In this document: in pieces, positions 1-7,805 of the stretch
Layout of the letters: every line of letters starts with the position of its first letter
Position numbering within the stretch: the stretch's first letter is position 1
Assembly: GCA_026706845.1 (NCBI GenBank)
Contig: JAPOXY010000171.1
Coordinates: 1 to 39,294 of the forward strand
Reading direction: 5' to 3'
DNA from: Gemmatimonadota bacterium
Lineage (GTDB): Bacteria; Latescibacterota; UBA2968
DNA length: 39,294 bases
Position numbers and translations under genes: made by a program
Notes under the pieces: model-generated
What the model was told of the DNA's origin: nothing
The model's database searches: none
Seen by the model: the letters and a program-made list of their open reading frames with translations, nothing else

Positions 1-57
1 TCCTGTGATCGCCAATAAAAATGTGATGAATATTTCCGTTGTTCCCGTTCCTACCAT
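1..57 (-). CDS. 5' end of a membrane-protein gene, cut by the left edge
   Basis: Only 19 codons are present. The ATG at 57-55 follows an AAGGAG-type SD about 10 bases upstream, and the peptide begins MVGTGTTEIF and turns hydrophobic straight away. A promoter-like pair lies upstream at 86-113, and the tRNA terminator-like hairpin lies further upstream, so the gene probably has its own transcript. A short N-terminus with Gly-x-x-Glu before a hydrophobic segment recalls TatA-type proteins, but 19 residues cannot decide this. The call of a real gene rests on the SD, the start codon and the open frame to the edge. Confidence 0.4.
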   Translation of the reverse strand, partial: MVGTGTTEIFITFLLAITG

Positions 58-85
58 CGAAACTATTCTCCTTTTTTTGAGATGC

Positions 86-113
86 AATATATGGCATGAT
101 ATTCTGAGAACAA
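86..113 (-). promoter_or_regulatory. candidate sigma70-type promoter for the left-edge gene
   Basis: On the minus strand TTGTTC (113-108) and TATATT (91-86) are separated by 16 bases, about 30 bases before the start codon at 57. The -10 box matches 5 of 6 consensus positions and the -35 box is weak. Confidence 0.35.
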
Positions 114-162
114 GAGTGTTTCACGGGGCAGTGCATGTGTGCATTTGAAGGGCATCATGCAA

Positions 163-198
163 AACGGGTTACGACATATTGTCATAACCCGTTGTTTT
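163..198. terminator. hairpin terminator downstream of tRNA-Thr
   Basis: A 13-base stem (163-175 with 181-193, one mismatch that becomes a G-U pair in the minus-strand RNA) closes a 5-base loop. It is followed by GTTTTT on the plus strand and by TTTT on the minus strand. It lies between the tRNA gene and the left-edge gene, and most likely ends the tRNA transcript. Confidence 0.6.
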
Positions 199-228
199 TA
201 CTGACTAAAATCGTGTCAGCACAAGTTG

Positions 229-304
229 TGGAGCCGCCCAGCGGACTCGAACCGCTGACCGCCTGATTACAAATCAGGTGCTCTACCAGCTGAGCTAGGG
301 CGGC
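229..304 (-). tRNA. tRNA-Thr (anticodon UGU)
   Basis: The minus strand folds as a complete cloverleaf. The 7-bp acceptor stem pairs GCCGCCC (304-298) with GGGCGGC (239-233), the D arm contains AGCTGGTA, and the anticodon stem CCTGA/TCAGG encloses the loop TTTGTAA, so the anticodon is TGT. The T arm has AGCGG/CCGCT around TTCGAGT. The discriminator is U and the CCA end is encoded (231-229). It reads ACA threonine codons. Confidence 0.95.
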
Positions 305-314
305 TGGTCCGTCA

Positions 315-343
315 AAGATATACAAGCGGGCGATTTTTGGCAA
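315..343 (-). promoter_or_regulatory. candidate promoter of tRNA-Thr
   Basis: On the minus strand TTGCCA (343-338, 5 of 6 consensus) precedes TATCTT (320-315) by 17 bases; an overlapping TATATC gives a 15-base spacer. The first tRNA base follows about 10 bases after the -10 box. The site sits in the short gap after ddl, so the tRNA could also be reached by read-through. Confidence 0.4.
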
Positions 344-353
344 CTCTTACCTT

Positions 354-1436
354 TTAGAAAAACGATGTCTTGTGTTTTTGCTCGCGTTCGTAGCGTTCGA
401 TGCCCAGTTGAATGAGGCGATCAATCAATTCCGAATAAGATATGCCACTGGCCTCCCACAGTTTGGGATACATGCTGATCCGCGTAAAGCCGGGAATGGT
501 ATTGATTTCATTTACGACAAAGGTGCCGTCATTTTTGAGAAAGAAATCCGCGCGTGCCATGCCCTCACAGCACAGGATTTGAAATGTGCGAATGGCAAGG
601 GCCTGTACCTGCTTTACAGCTTCTTCGGATAAATCAGCGGGAATGTGCAAGATTGCGCCTTTTTCATCAAGATATTTCGCTTCGTAGGAATAAAACTCGT
701 GCTGGGGCAAGATCTCGCCGGGGATTGAGACAATGGGCGTTTCATTGCCCAATACCGAACATTCGATTTCTCGTCCTTCGACAAAAGCCTCGATCAGTAC
801 TTTCTTGTCGTATCGAAATGCCTCTTCCAACGCGGGGATTAGCGCGCTTTTGTCGTGTACCTTACTCACGCCGACCGATGAACCCAGATTTGCGGGCTTT
901 ACAAATAGGGGCAATCCCAGTTCTGAAATCACATCATCTACATCCAAACTTTCCAACTGGAACTGAAGTACTGTTCGCCACGCGGCAACGGGAATATTGG
1001 CATCGCGCAACAAGCGTTTCATCACGTCTTTGTCCATCCCCACAGCAGAGCCGAGTACATCGGCACCCACATAGGGGACATCGGCCAATCTCAAAAATCC
1101 CTGTACTGTACCGTCTTCTCCCAGGGGGCCGTGCAAGACGGGAAAGACCACATCGACCGAGTCGGACGCAGACTGTCCCACGAGTTCACCGCGCCCTTCT
1201 GGCATCAACGTAATCAGTGCGTTTTGATCTGCGTCGGAAAGTCCTTCTGTATTGGCTTCGGGCAATAGTTGTTCGGCTTCGTTTAAGAACCATTGGCCCG
1301 ATTTGTCGATTCCTATTGGCACGACTTCGTATTTGGTCTTGTCAATCGCGTCGATGATGTTGCGCGCAGATTGTAGTGATACTTCGTGCTCTGCTGATTT
1401 TCCACCAAATAGTATTCCCACGCGGGTCTTTTTCAT
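354..1436 (-). CDS. ddl: D-alanine--D-alanine ligase
   Basis: This ATP-grasp enzyme joins two D-alanines in the cytoplasm to make the dipeptide end of the peptidoglycan precursor. The 360-residue product is normal family length. It has the N-terminal EHEVS motif (16-20), HGPLGEDGT (102-110), the ATP-binding K180-P and GSSVGV (185-190), and the metal-binding segment ending in NEIN (309-312). The EFYSYEAKY segment (247-255) is of the D-Ala-D-Ala/VanA superfamily kind. An upstream in-frame codon could add 11 residues, but the ATG at 1436 forms an ATGA overlap with the stop of the preceding dedA-like gene and matches known Ddl N-termini, so it is chosen. D-Ala-D-Lac ligase activity cannot be excluded, but no vanH/vanX-like genes are nearby. 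Confidence 0.95.
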   Translation of the reverse strand: MKKTRVGILFGGKSAEHEVSLQSARNIIDAIDKTKYEVVPIGIDKSGQWFLNEAEQLLPEANTEGLSDADQNALITLMPEGRGELVGQSASDSVDVVFPVLHGPLGEDGTVQGFLRLADVPYVGADVLGSAVGMDKDVMKRLLRDANIPVAAWRTVLQFQLESLDVDDVISELGLPLFVKPANLGSSVGVSKVHDKSALIPALEEAFRYDKKVLIEAFVEGREIECSVLGNETPIVSIPGEILPQHEFYSYEAKYLDEKGAILHIPADLSEEAVKQVQALAIRTFQILCCEGMARADFFLKNDGTFVVNEINTIPGFTRISMYPKLWEASGISYSELIDRLIQLGIERYEREQKHKTSFF

Positions 1437-2125
1437 TTTTCTCTCTGATTTTTTTTTCGTCGCCACCACCAGAATCCGAGTATGCCCACAACCATTAAAA
1501 TTGCCAGTATGCGATTATAAGTTTTCAGTACAGCGACTACGATTTGCCAGTTTTCGCCGACCGTAAAGCCAAAGTAGATCAGCAGACTATTCCACAATAA
1601 TGTGCCAAATAACACGTAAAGCGTCATACGCAGGGGGTGCATCTGGCTAATGCCGGCCACAATGCCGACAAATATCCGCACGGCGGGCAAAAATCGGTTG
1701 AAAATGACGATTTTGTCGCCATAGCGATTGAACCATGTTTCGGTGCGGTGCAGATTTTCTTCATTTAAGAACTTTATATTGAGCCGTAAGAAGAACGATC
1801 GCCCTTTTACAAATGCGATGGCGTAAAGGAGCAAGCAGCCCACTGCACTGCCTATCCACATTACAAAATACGCAGGCCAAACAGCGATTATTCCAATGCC
1901 AGCCAAATACGCGCCGAATACAATCAGGGTATCACCCGGAATGATAGGCACTATGTTCTCTAAAAAAGCACCCAGAAACAAAAAAAAGTAAATCCACCCT
2001 GGCGGTTGGTCTCTCAAATAGGCGAGAAAAGAATCCCAGAGTTCAGTAAAGTAGATGAGAAAAGAATCCCAGAGTTCAGTAAAGTAGGCGAAAAACGAAT
2101 TCCAGAGTTCAGCAAAGTACTCCAA
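1433..2125 (-). CDS. DedA/SNARE-associated family membrane protein
   Basis: Polytopic inner-membrane protein of the DedA (SNARE-assoc) family, whose members are linked to lipid-carrier flipping and membrane homeostasis. The family core begins near residue 44, with PIIPGDTL and later the F-x-R-F-x-P-x-x-R signature (FNRFLPAVR), then a basic C-terminal tail. The first 35 residues are unusual: three 11-residue repeats of the form YFTELWDSFLI before the conserved core. The start is a TTG at 2125-2123 with AAAGGA six bases upstream. The stop overlaps the ddl start, so the two are probably translationally coupled, which fits a role in peptidoglycan-lipid carrier recycling (inference). Confidence 0.88.
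   Translation of the reverse strand: MEYFAELWNSFFAYFTELWDSFLIYFTELWDSFLAYLRDQPPGWIYFFLFLGAFLENIVPIIPGDTLIVFGAYLAGIGIIAVWPAYFVMWIGSAVGCLLLYAIAFVKGRSFFLRLNIKFLNEENLHRTETWFNRYGDKIVIFNRFLPAVRIFVGIVAGISQMHPLRMTLYVLFGTLLWNSLLIYFGFTVGENWQIVVAVLKTYNRILAILMVVGILGFWWWRRKKNQREK
2021..2119. repeat. three in-frame 33-bp tandem repeats in the dedA-like gene
   Basis: Three adjacent 33-base units encode residues 3-13, 14-24 and 25-35 of the DedA-family protein. The two units at lower coordinates are nearly identical and the one next to the start codon has diverged. The period is a multiple of three, so unit gain or loss would keep the frame. Confidence 0.9.
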
Positions 2126-2186
2126 TTTGTATCCTTTAGATGTGATACCCGAGGCGATTAGATTTTTGAATAAACTGCGCGATAAG

Positions 2187-3353
2187 TCAATATTTTTTTA
2201 TTAACGCTACCGCCTGTGCTGATATGCCTTCTTCGCGTCCGACAAAACCCATGTATTCGGTTGTGGTTGCTTTTACCGATATGAGATCAACCGACACTTC
2301 CAATGCGCGCGCCATGTTTTCGCGCATTTGTTCAATGTACGACGATAGCTTTGGGCGTTGCGCCATCACGGTTGCATCCACATTGAGCACCTGCGCGTGT
2401 GATTCTTTCAGGATGTGAGTTACGCGCGCCAGCAATGTGAGACTCGAGATATCTTTGTACGCGGCGTCTGTATCGGGAAAGAGCTGACCAATGTCGCCAG
2501 CAACCAGGGCGCCCAACAAGGCATCGATGACGACATGGGTCAATACATCTGCATCTGAGTGGCCCAGCAATCCTTTTTCGTGGGGAATATGTACGCCGCC
2601 CAAAATTAACGCACGGTCCTCCGCGAGTTGATGTGCATCATAGCCCTGACCTATTCGCAATGTCGGTGTCACTTCGCCTCGTTGTTCTAAAATGTGCAAA
2701 CCCATGTCTAGGTCTTCTGGCGATGTAATTTTGATATTGTCCGATCGCCCGGGCACAATGGTTACGGCTTCTCCCAAACGCTCTACCAGAGCCGTGTCAT
2801 CTGTACCCAGATATCCCGATTCGCGTGCGGCACGATGGGCGCGGAAGATCACATCGCGGCGAAATGCCTGGGGCGTTTGCACGGCCCGCAATGCCGATCT
2901 GTCCAGAGTTTTTACGACTTGATCGCCCTGCACGCGTTTTACCGTATCTGTTACCAGTGTGCCCAAAACAGCGGCACCGCTTTTAGCGGCTGCCAGAACT
3001 ACGGCATTGATTTCTGCGGGCGTTACATAAGCCCGTGCGCCATCGTGGATAGCAACTACGTCGGCATCTTGAGGTATCGCCTGTAGCCCACATGCCACAG
3101 AATCCTGCCGTTCTGCACCGCCAGCGATCACTTCGACGACTTTGGAGAATTTTTTCTTTCCGAATTGTTCTCGACAAGTATCGATGTCTTCACGCCCCAC
3201 GACCAGCACAACGCGGTCAATGCGGTCTGCGCGTTCAAATGCGGTCAATGTCCAGGCCAATACGGGACGTCCGGCAAGGTCGAGAAATTGCTTGGGGATA
3301 TGCGTGCCCATTCGCTTTCCCGACCCAGCAGCGAGAATGATGGCGTAGTTCAT
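2187..3353 (-). CDS. ispDF: bifunctional IspD/IspF isoprenoid enzyme
   Basis: One 388-residue chain carries two steps of the MEP pathway of isoprenoid precursor synthesis. Residues 1 to about 225 are IspD, the CTP-dependent MEP cytidylyltransferase, with the nucleotide-binding LAAGSGKRMG (7-16), HDGARAYV (103-110) and TDDTALVE (184-191). From about 232 it is IspF, MECDP synthase, with the metal ligands D239-A-H241 and H273 and the GHSDADVLTH block (264-273). The IspE step lies between these two in the pathway and is not encoded here. Fused IspDF is known in some Proteobacteria, but separate genes are more common. The start ATG has only a poor SD. It lies in the same minus-strand run as the DedA-family and ddl genes, 61 bases upstream. 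Confidence 0.95.
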   Translation of the reverse strand: MNYAIILAAGSGKRMGTHIPKQFLDLAGRPVLAWTLTAFERADRIDRVVLVVGREDIDTCREQFGKKKFSKVVEVIAGGAERQDSVACGLQAIPQDADVVAIHDGARAYVTPAEINAVVLAAAKSGAAVLGTLVTDTVKRVQGDQVVKTLDRSALRAVQTPQAFRRDVIFRAHRAARESGYLGTDDTALVERLGEAVTIVPGRSDNIKITSPEDLDMGLHILEQRGEVTPTLRIGQGYDAHQLAEDRALILGGVHIPHEKGLLGHSDADVLTHVVIDALLGALVAGDIGQLFPDTDAAYKDISSLTLLARVTHILKESHAQVLNVDATVMAQRPKLSSYIEQMRENMARALEVSVDLISVKATTTEYMGFVGREEGISAQAVALIKKY

Positions 3354-3411
3354 GATAAGCTTTCAGATTTTAGCGTTCAGTCCCAACCGTCCAACCCCTG
3401 CCTTTTTGCGC

Positions 3412-4593
3412 CTATGTATTATACTGATCCTGTTCCCGTCTGGCCCAGTCGGCGTTGACAAACATGTTCAGGCCGGGATCGGCGTATATGCCGTCTATTT
3501 TGTCGCCGTCGTGCTGTCGTAAGAAGTCGATGTCGATCTCTACGCCCCAGCCAGGACCTCCGGGCAATTCGAAATGACCATCTACGACTTCGGGGTACGG
3601 TGTTCCCGCGCGTTTGACGTGCTCATCTGCAAAATCGTTAAAATGTTCGAGTACTTTGCCATTGCGGAGAGTTGCCATCAGGTGAAGGGTCGCAACGGTG
3701 GTGATAATTCCGCCGACGTTGTGCGGTGCGACCATCACGTTGTAGGTTTCAGCCGTTGAGGCGATTTTCTTGGTTTCCAGCAGGCCGCCACACTGGTTCA
3801 AATCCGGCTGGATGATATCCACGACCCGCATGGGGAACAGGTCTCTAAATTCCGCGGCTTTGTAAAGTCTTTCTCCAGTTGCTATTGGGATGGATGTATG
3901 TTGCGCTACTTTGGTCAATGCACCCAAATCTTCTGGGCGCGTCGGTTCTTCAATCCATCCCGGATGCAGGTGTTCAATTGCTTTGGCGATTTCGATGGCC
4001 TGATGCGCTGCAAACCGACCGTGCATTTCCACAAATATTTGTACGCGGTCACCCACGACGGAATGTACGGCTTCGATCAATTCAACGGATTTGAAAAATT
4101 CGTCGCGCGTCAGTTCCAGGTTGCCATTTCCAAATGGATCGAATTTTAGACCAATATATCCACGGTCAATCACTTTTTGAGCTGCTCTGGCATATTCTTC
4201 TGGCGAACGCTCCACTGTGTACCAACCATTTGCATAAGCGGGCACGCGTTCAATGGTTTTGCCGCCGATCAGATTGTACACGGGCTGATTGGTCAATTTG
4301 CCAATGCAATCCCAACACGCCATCTCTACGAGTGCCAGCCCCGTCATCACAACTTCACCGGGCACACCGAAATCGTGGAGTGTAAATCGGCAATACAGGT
4401 CCTCTATATCGTACACACTGTGCCCGATAAAGTGACGTCTGGTATCTTTCAGAAATTCCAGCACAGTGTGCGTTTTGCCCAGGACGCGCGCTTCACCAAC
4501 CCCGCGCGTGCCGTCTTCCAGTTCGATAAATAAATACGTCAAATTGCGCCAGGGCGTTCCCAGCACATAAGTTTCGTAATTTTTGATTTTCAA
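3412..4593 (-). CDS. mandelate racemase/muconate lactonizing (enolase superfamily) sugar-acid dehydratase
   Basis: A 393-residue enolase-superfamily enzyme of the mandelate-racemase group, most like galactonate or related aldonate dehydratases, which remove water from a sugar acid to give a 2-keto-3-deoxy acid. Visible motifs are K150-F-D152, E189-M-H191-G-R, E215-E216-P, G-E241-R-L, Q-P-D263 and the A-P-H291-N loop. E189, E215 and E241 are the expected Mg ligands, H191 and the H291/D263 pair the expected acid-base residues. The first ligand is Glu rather than the Asp usual in GalD. The start is a TTG (4593-4591) with AAGGAG eight bases upstream. It lies 18 bases after queA. Exact substrate cannot be read from sequence. 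Confidence 0.85.
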   Translation of the reverse strand: MKIKNYETYVLGTPWRNLTYLFIELEDGTRGVGEARVLGKTHTVLEFLKDTRRHFIGHSVYDIEDLYCRFTLHDFGVPGEVVMTGLALVEMACWDCIGKLTNQPVYNLIGGKTIERVPAYANGWYTVERSPEEYARAAQKVIDRGYIGLKFDPFGNGNLELTRDEFFKSVELIEAVHSVVGDRVQIFVEMHGRFAAHQAIEIAKAIEHLHPGWIEEPTRPEDLGALTKVAQHTSIPIATGERLYKAAEFRDLFPMRVVDIIQPDLNQCGGLLETKKIASTAETYNVMVAPHNVGGIITTVATLHLMATLRNGKVLEHFNDFADEHVKRAGTPYPEVVDGHFELPGGPGWGVEIDIDFLRQHDGDKIDGIYADPGLNMFVNADWARREQDQYNT

Positions 4594-4611
4594 GGGGGTG
4601 CTCCTTATTCG

Positions 4612-5649
4612 CTATAATATCACCATTGCATCGCCGTAACTGTAAAACCGATAGGCTTCGCGTACGGCTTCCCGGTATGCCCGTATCGCAAAATTGCGCC
4701 CCATGAATGCAGCGACGAGCATGAGTAAAGTGGATTCTGGCAGATGGAAGTTTGTGATTAGACCATCTACCAATTGAAAATTGTAGGGCGGATAGATAAA
4801 GGTATGCGTCCAGTCCGAGCCGGATTTTAGTTGCCAATTCGCCCCGATTTTTACTGCTGCGGATTCAAGTGTTCGCACCGATGTCGTTCCCACTGCGATG
4901 ATGCGACCGCCATTTGCCCGGCATCGGTTGACGGTTTCTGCTGCGCTTTCATCGATTTTCCAAAATTCCGCATCCATTTTGTGATCGCGCACATCGTCTG
5001 TTTTCACGGGTTTGAATGTTCCCGGCCCTACATGTAGCAGGATTCGCGCTAAACTTATGCCCAATGCTTCAATTTTTGTCAACAGGTCGGGGGTAAAATG
5101 AAGCCCTGCAGTGGGGGCTGCGACCGATCCGCGCACGCGCGCATAGACCGTCTGATACCGCTCTTTATCAGAAGCGCGATCTTCTCGGCGAATATAGGGT
5201 GGCAATGGTACATGGCCATGCGTTTTTAACAGTTCGTCAAGCGATCCTTTGCCTTCGAACCGAACGCGGCGGTTGCCCGAATCGAGTACATCTTCGACAA
5301 TGGCAATCAGGTCAGATCCTTCAAAAGCAATTTCAGCCCCAATTCGCAATCTCCGCCCGGGCCGTGCCATTGCTTCCCAGCTATCGCCATTGGGATGCAG
5401 GAGCAAAAGTTCTACTGCGCCTCTGGTGATTGGCCGGTATCCCTTTAAGCGTGCGGGAAATACCCGTGTTTCGTTCAATACCAGACAATCGCCTGCACGC
5501 AAAAAGTTGGGCAATTCTCGAAATATTCGATGTTCAATCTCGCGACATGCGCGATTTACTACCATTAAACGCGACTCATCGCGCTCAGCCGTTGGGTATT
5601 GTGCGATCAGGTGATTGGGCAGTTCGTAATAAAAATCAGAACGTTTCAC
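4612..5649 (-). CDS. queA: S-adenosylmethionine:tRNA ribosyltransferase-isomerase
   Basis: QueA transfers and isomerises the ribosyl group of SAM onto 7-aminomethyl-7-deazaguanine in tRNA, giving epoxyqueuosine. The N-terminus (KRSDFYYELPNHLIAQYP) and the C-terminal block (THTFIYPPYNF, then NFHLPESTLLMLVAAF and FYSYGDAMVIL) are classic family signatures. GTG at 5649 gives 345 residues and aligns with known QueA N-termini. An in-frame GTG at 5691, which overlaps the stop of the upstream dioxygenase gene as GTGA, would add 14 residues and is the alternative. Neither start has a strong SD, so translational coupling is plausible. No other queuosine genes are in the window. Confidence 0.93.
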   Translation of the reverse strand: MKRSDFYYELPNHLIAQYPTAERDESRLMVVNRACREIEHRIFRELPNFLRAGDCLVLNETRVFPARLKGYRPITRGAVELLLLHPNGDSWEAMARPGRRLRIGAEIAFEGSDLIAIVEDVLDSGNRRVRFEGKGSLDELLKTHGHVPLPPYIRREDRASDKERYQTVYARVRGSVAAPTAGLHFTPDLLTKIEALGISLARILLHVGPGTFKPVKTDDVRDHKMDAEFWKIDESAAETVNRCRANGGRIIAVGTTSVRTLESAAVKIGANWQLKSGSDWTHTFIYPPYNFQLVDGLITNFHLPESTLLMLVAAFMGRNFAIRAYREAVREAYRFYSYGDAMVIL

Positions 5650-5687
5650 TGGACGAATTTTAAAAAAGTGAGAATATGGCAATCGTA

Positions 5688-6467
5688 TCACTCAAAGAGC
5701 GATGGAAAGTGACGATGGGGTTCTGCTGGCTCTCTGAAGAGAATCTGCTGGCGCGGTGTCAGTTCTGTGTTGGTTGGCGGTTGGACGCGATTGGGTCTCC
5801 AGGCTGTGTGCGCTACGCAATATTTGTAAAGGAGAGAGCGGCGTTCGTGCTTGCTGTACCAGGCCGATGTCCCGTGCGTTAGAGCTTCGGTAAATAAAAT
5901 AGCAGAGCCAGCGGGTGCCTGTGGAATGATTATAAGGGGCGATTTTTCGGGGGCGTCGAATATCTTTTGTGGCAATCGGTAGTTGCTTTTGTGGCTACCG
6001 GGAATGCAGCAGAATCCCCCGTGGTCTGGTCCCGCGTCTGTGAGACTCCACGCCACGACCATGAATCCGTCGGTGATCTCGTGTTTGGGAAAATTAAAGT
6101 ATTTGCCTGGCATTGATCCCGAAATGGGCGACATGGCGCCGTAGTCGGCGTGCAGACGCCCTCTTCCCATGCCCGCTTTCATGTACATGCCATAGAGGCG
6201 ATCCAGGCGAAAGCAGTCGCCCAATCGGAAGCGCAATATGGGCATAATTTGAGGGTGATCGAGGAGGTCGCAAAAGGGTTTTCCCCATTGCAGAAAGCCC
6301 GGCCCGTCTGGCGCGCTACCAAATCGCTGCGTTTCGCCCGGTGGGGGCAGTTTTTGTTGGTCAAATAGTTCATTGAGTGTTGCTACTTCGTCAGCAGTTA
6401 AGACGTTTTCAACGACGAGGTAGCCCTGCAAGTCGAGCAGGTATTGTTGTGTTTCAAGGTCCTCCAT
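5688..6467 (-). CDS. phytanoyl-CoA dioxygenase family protein (Fe(II)/2-oxoglutarate oxygenase)
   Basis: A 259-residue cupin-fold oxygenase of the PhyH family. The iron triad is visible as H106-A-D108 and distal H198 (ALTHGTSAW), with R209/R210 positioned to bind 2-oxoglutarate, and GGFCCIPGSHK (150-160) is a family signature. Members hydroxylate diverse small molecules, and in environmental bacteria they often sit beside sugar-acid and Gfo/Idh genes, as here. The ATG follows AGGAGG closely (CAGGAGGATATTATG). It heads the minus-strand run into queA and the enolase-family dehydratase. The substrate is unknown. Confidence 0.88.
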   Translation of the reverse strand: MEDLETQQYLLDLQGYLVVENVLTADEVATLNELFDQQKLPPPGETQRFGSAPDGPGFLQWGKPFCDLLDHPQIMPILRFRLGDCFRLDRLYGMYMKAGMGRGRLHADYGAMSPISGSMPGKYFNFPKHEITDGFMVVAWSLTDAGPDHGGFCCIPGSHKSNYRLPQKIFDAPEKSPLIIIPQAPAGSAILFTEALTHGTSAWYSKHERRSLLYKYCVAHTAWRPNRVQPPTNTELTPRQQILFREPAEPHRHFPSLFE

Positions 6468-6528
6468 AATATCCTCCTGTTGTTTTTAGATGCTGTGGTA
6501 TAGTGTCCTGGGGTATTATATTGATTGG

Positions 6529-6557
6529 ACTATATTAGATTTCGACTTTGGACGCAA
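6529..6557 (-). promoter_or_regulatory. candidate promoter for the PhyH-queA run
   Basis: On the minus strand TTGCGT (6557-6552) and TATAGT (6534-6529) have a 17-base spacer. A perfect TATAAT occurs slightly nearer the gene but lacks a matching -35. Only the -10 boxes are good matches. Confidence 0.35.
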
Positions 6558-6581
6558 GGAGAAAGACCAGCAAATGCTCAG

Positions 6582-6610
6582 TTGCAAAATCAGGTAGGTG
6601 GTATTATATT
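6582..6610 (+). promoter_or_regulatory. candidate promoter for the Gfo/Idh gene at 6690
   Basis: TTGCAA (6582-6587) and TATATT (6605-6610) are separated by exactly 17 bases. The predicted start near 6617 would put the hairpin and U-tract at 6636-6669 inside the leader of the oxidoreductase gene. Confidence 0.4.
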
Positions 6611-6635
6611 TTGCCGTGCCTTATTATTTTACGCA

Positions 6636-6669
6636 AAGAAACGGTGTGTATCACGCCGTTTCTTTTTTT
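6636..6669 (+). terminator. terminator-like hairpin in the leader of the Gfo/Idh gene
   Basis: A 13-bp stem (6636-6648 with 6652-6664, one G-U pair) with a 3-base loop runs into seven T residues (6663-6669). It lies only 20 bases before the ATG at 6690. It may end a short upstream transcript or act as an attenuator; no alternative antiterminator fold was found by eye. Confidence 0.65.
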
Positions 6670-6689
6670 CCAAATAACAGGAGTGTGCT

Positions 6690-7730
6690 ATGGCAGTTAA
6701 AACGTGTCTTATGGTGGGTGGTGGTGGTATGGCTGGGGGCTGGATCAATCGCATGACGCAAAAATTTGGAGATCGCATCAAAATTATCGGTCTCGTCGAT
6801 GTCAATCAGGAGGTGCTGGATCGTCAGGCGCAGGCACTCGGTCTGTCTAATGATCAACTTTTTACCTCACACGAAGATGCTGTGTCCGCTGTCAAAGCCG
6901 ATTTTTGTGGTGTGGCAACACCGCCGCCGTTTCACGCGCCGGCAACGGTTGCTGCGCTTGAGGCGGGCATGCCCGTGATATCCGAGAAGCCGATTGCAGA
7001 TACGCTCGATGCGGCCAAAGACATGGTTCGCGCTGCTCAAAAGACGGGCTTGCCCTGCGCCATTATTCAAAATTATCGCTATGCCCGAAACAAGCAGGAA
7101 CTCGTTCGCATTCGCGATGAGGGCCGCCTCGGTCGTCTCCAGCATATTGTTGGGCGCTATGCCTGCGATTACCGAGAATTTGAGTCGTGGGGCAAAGCCT
7201 GGCGGCATACGATGGAATTTGGTCTTCTCTTTGAAGGCTCAGTGCATCATTTTGACATGTTGCGTTTTCTTTCGGGTGGCGATCCCGATACGCTTATGGG
7301 TTTTGGCTGGAATCCCGAATGGTCGAGTTTTGATCACCATTCGAGCGGGATGTATCTCGTGAATATGGACAATGGCACACATACGTTTTACGAGGGTAAT
7401 AGCTCAGCGGCGGGTATTACCAACTGCTGGCATCGGGAACACTATCGCGCCGAATTTGAAGAGGGGACGGTCGAAATTTCCGAAGGCGCTACCGTAACTA
7501 TTCACCGCGTTGGGCAAGAGTCAGAGGTTTATGAAGCGCCTGAGATTGAATGGGAAGGGCACGATCATCTCTTTGATGAGTTTCTCAATTGGCTCGACGG
7601 AGGACCGCCTTCTGAGACGCGCATTGAAAAAAATATTATTTCGTATGCTATGGTCATCGCCGCAATGGAGACGACGCTGGATGGGCAGCCGAAGAGAATC
7701 GCAGATTATGTTTCGGACCTTGGATTGTAA
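6690..7730 (+). CDS. Gfo/Idh/MocA family NAD(P)-dependent oxidoreductase
   Basis: A 346-residue dehydrogenase of the glucose-fructose oxidoreductase/inositol dehydrogenase family. The N-terminal Rossmann fold has a glycine-rich MVGGGGMAGGW turn (8-18) and the family's E-K-P motif at 99-101, which supplies the conserved lysine near the nicotinamide. The C-terminal half is the mixed alpha/beta substrate domain. A CAGGAG SD precedes the ATG. Members oxidise sugars, inositols or related polyols. It stands alone on the plus strand, divergent from the PhyH gene, and ends at the strong terminator at 7752. The substrate is not predictable. Confidence 0.88.
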   Translation: MAVKTCLMVGGGGMAGGWINRMTQKFGDRIKIIGLVDVNQEVLDRQAQALGLSNDQLFTSHEDAVSAVKADFCGVATPPPFHAPATVAALEAGMPVISEKPIADTLDAAKDMVRAAQKTGLPCAIIQNYRYARNKQELVRIRDEGRLGRLQHIVGRYACDYREFESWGKAWRHTMEFGLLFEGSVHHFDMLRFLSGGDPDTLMGFGWNPEWSSFDHHSSGMYLVNMDNGTHTFYEGNSSAAGITNCWHREHYRAEFEEGTVEISEGATVTIHRVGQESEVYEAPEIEWEGHDHLFDEFLNWLDGGPPSETRIEKNIISYAMVIAAMETTLDGQPKRIADYVSDLGL

Positions 7731-7751
7731 TCCTGAGCTTACCAACGTAAA

Positions 7752-7784
7752 AAAGCCCCCCGTAACACTGTTGCGGGGGGCTTT
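7752..7784. terminator. bidirectional terminator between convergent genes
   Basis: Perfect 11-bp GC-rich arms (7752-7762 with 7774-7784) enclose an 11-base loop. The minus-strand transcript runs into six T residues and the plus strand into three. It serves the Gfo/Idh gene (+) and the isomerase-like gene (-). Confidence 0.85.
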
Positions 7785-7805
7785 GAATTGGTCGTTTCTC
7801 ACCTA

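Noticed and set aside
554-1213. A 219-residue plus-strand frame
   Set aside because: It lies antisense to ddl, has no SD, is rich in Arg/Pro/Ser typical of a shadow frame, and ddl is certain.
6636-6669. A known riboswitch class ahead of the Gfo/Idh gene
   Set aside because: The leader is too short and no conserved aptamer core was recognised; only a terminator-like hairpin is visible.
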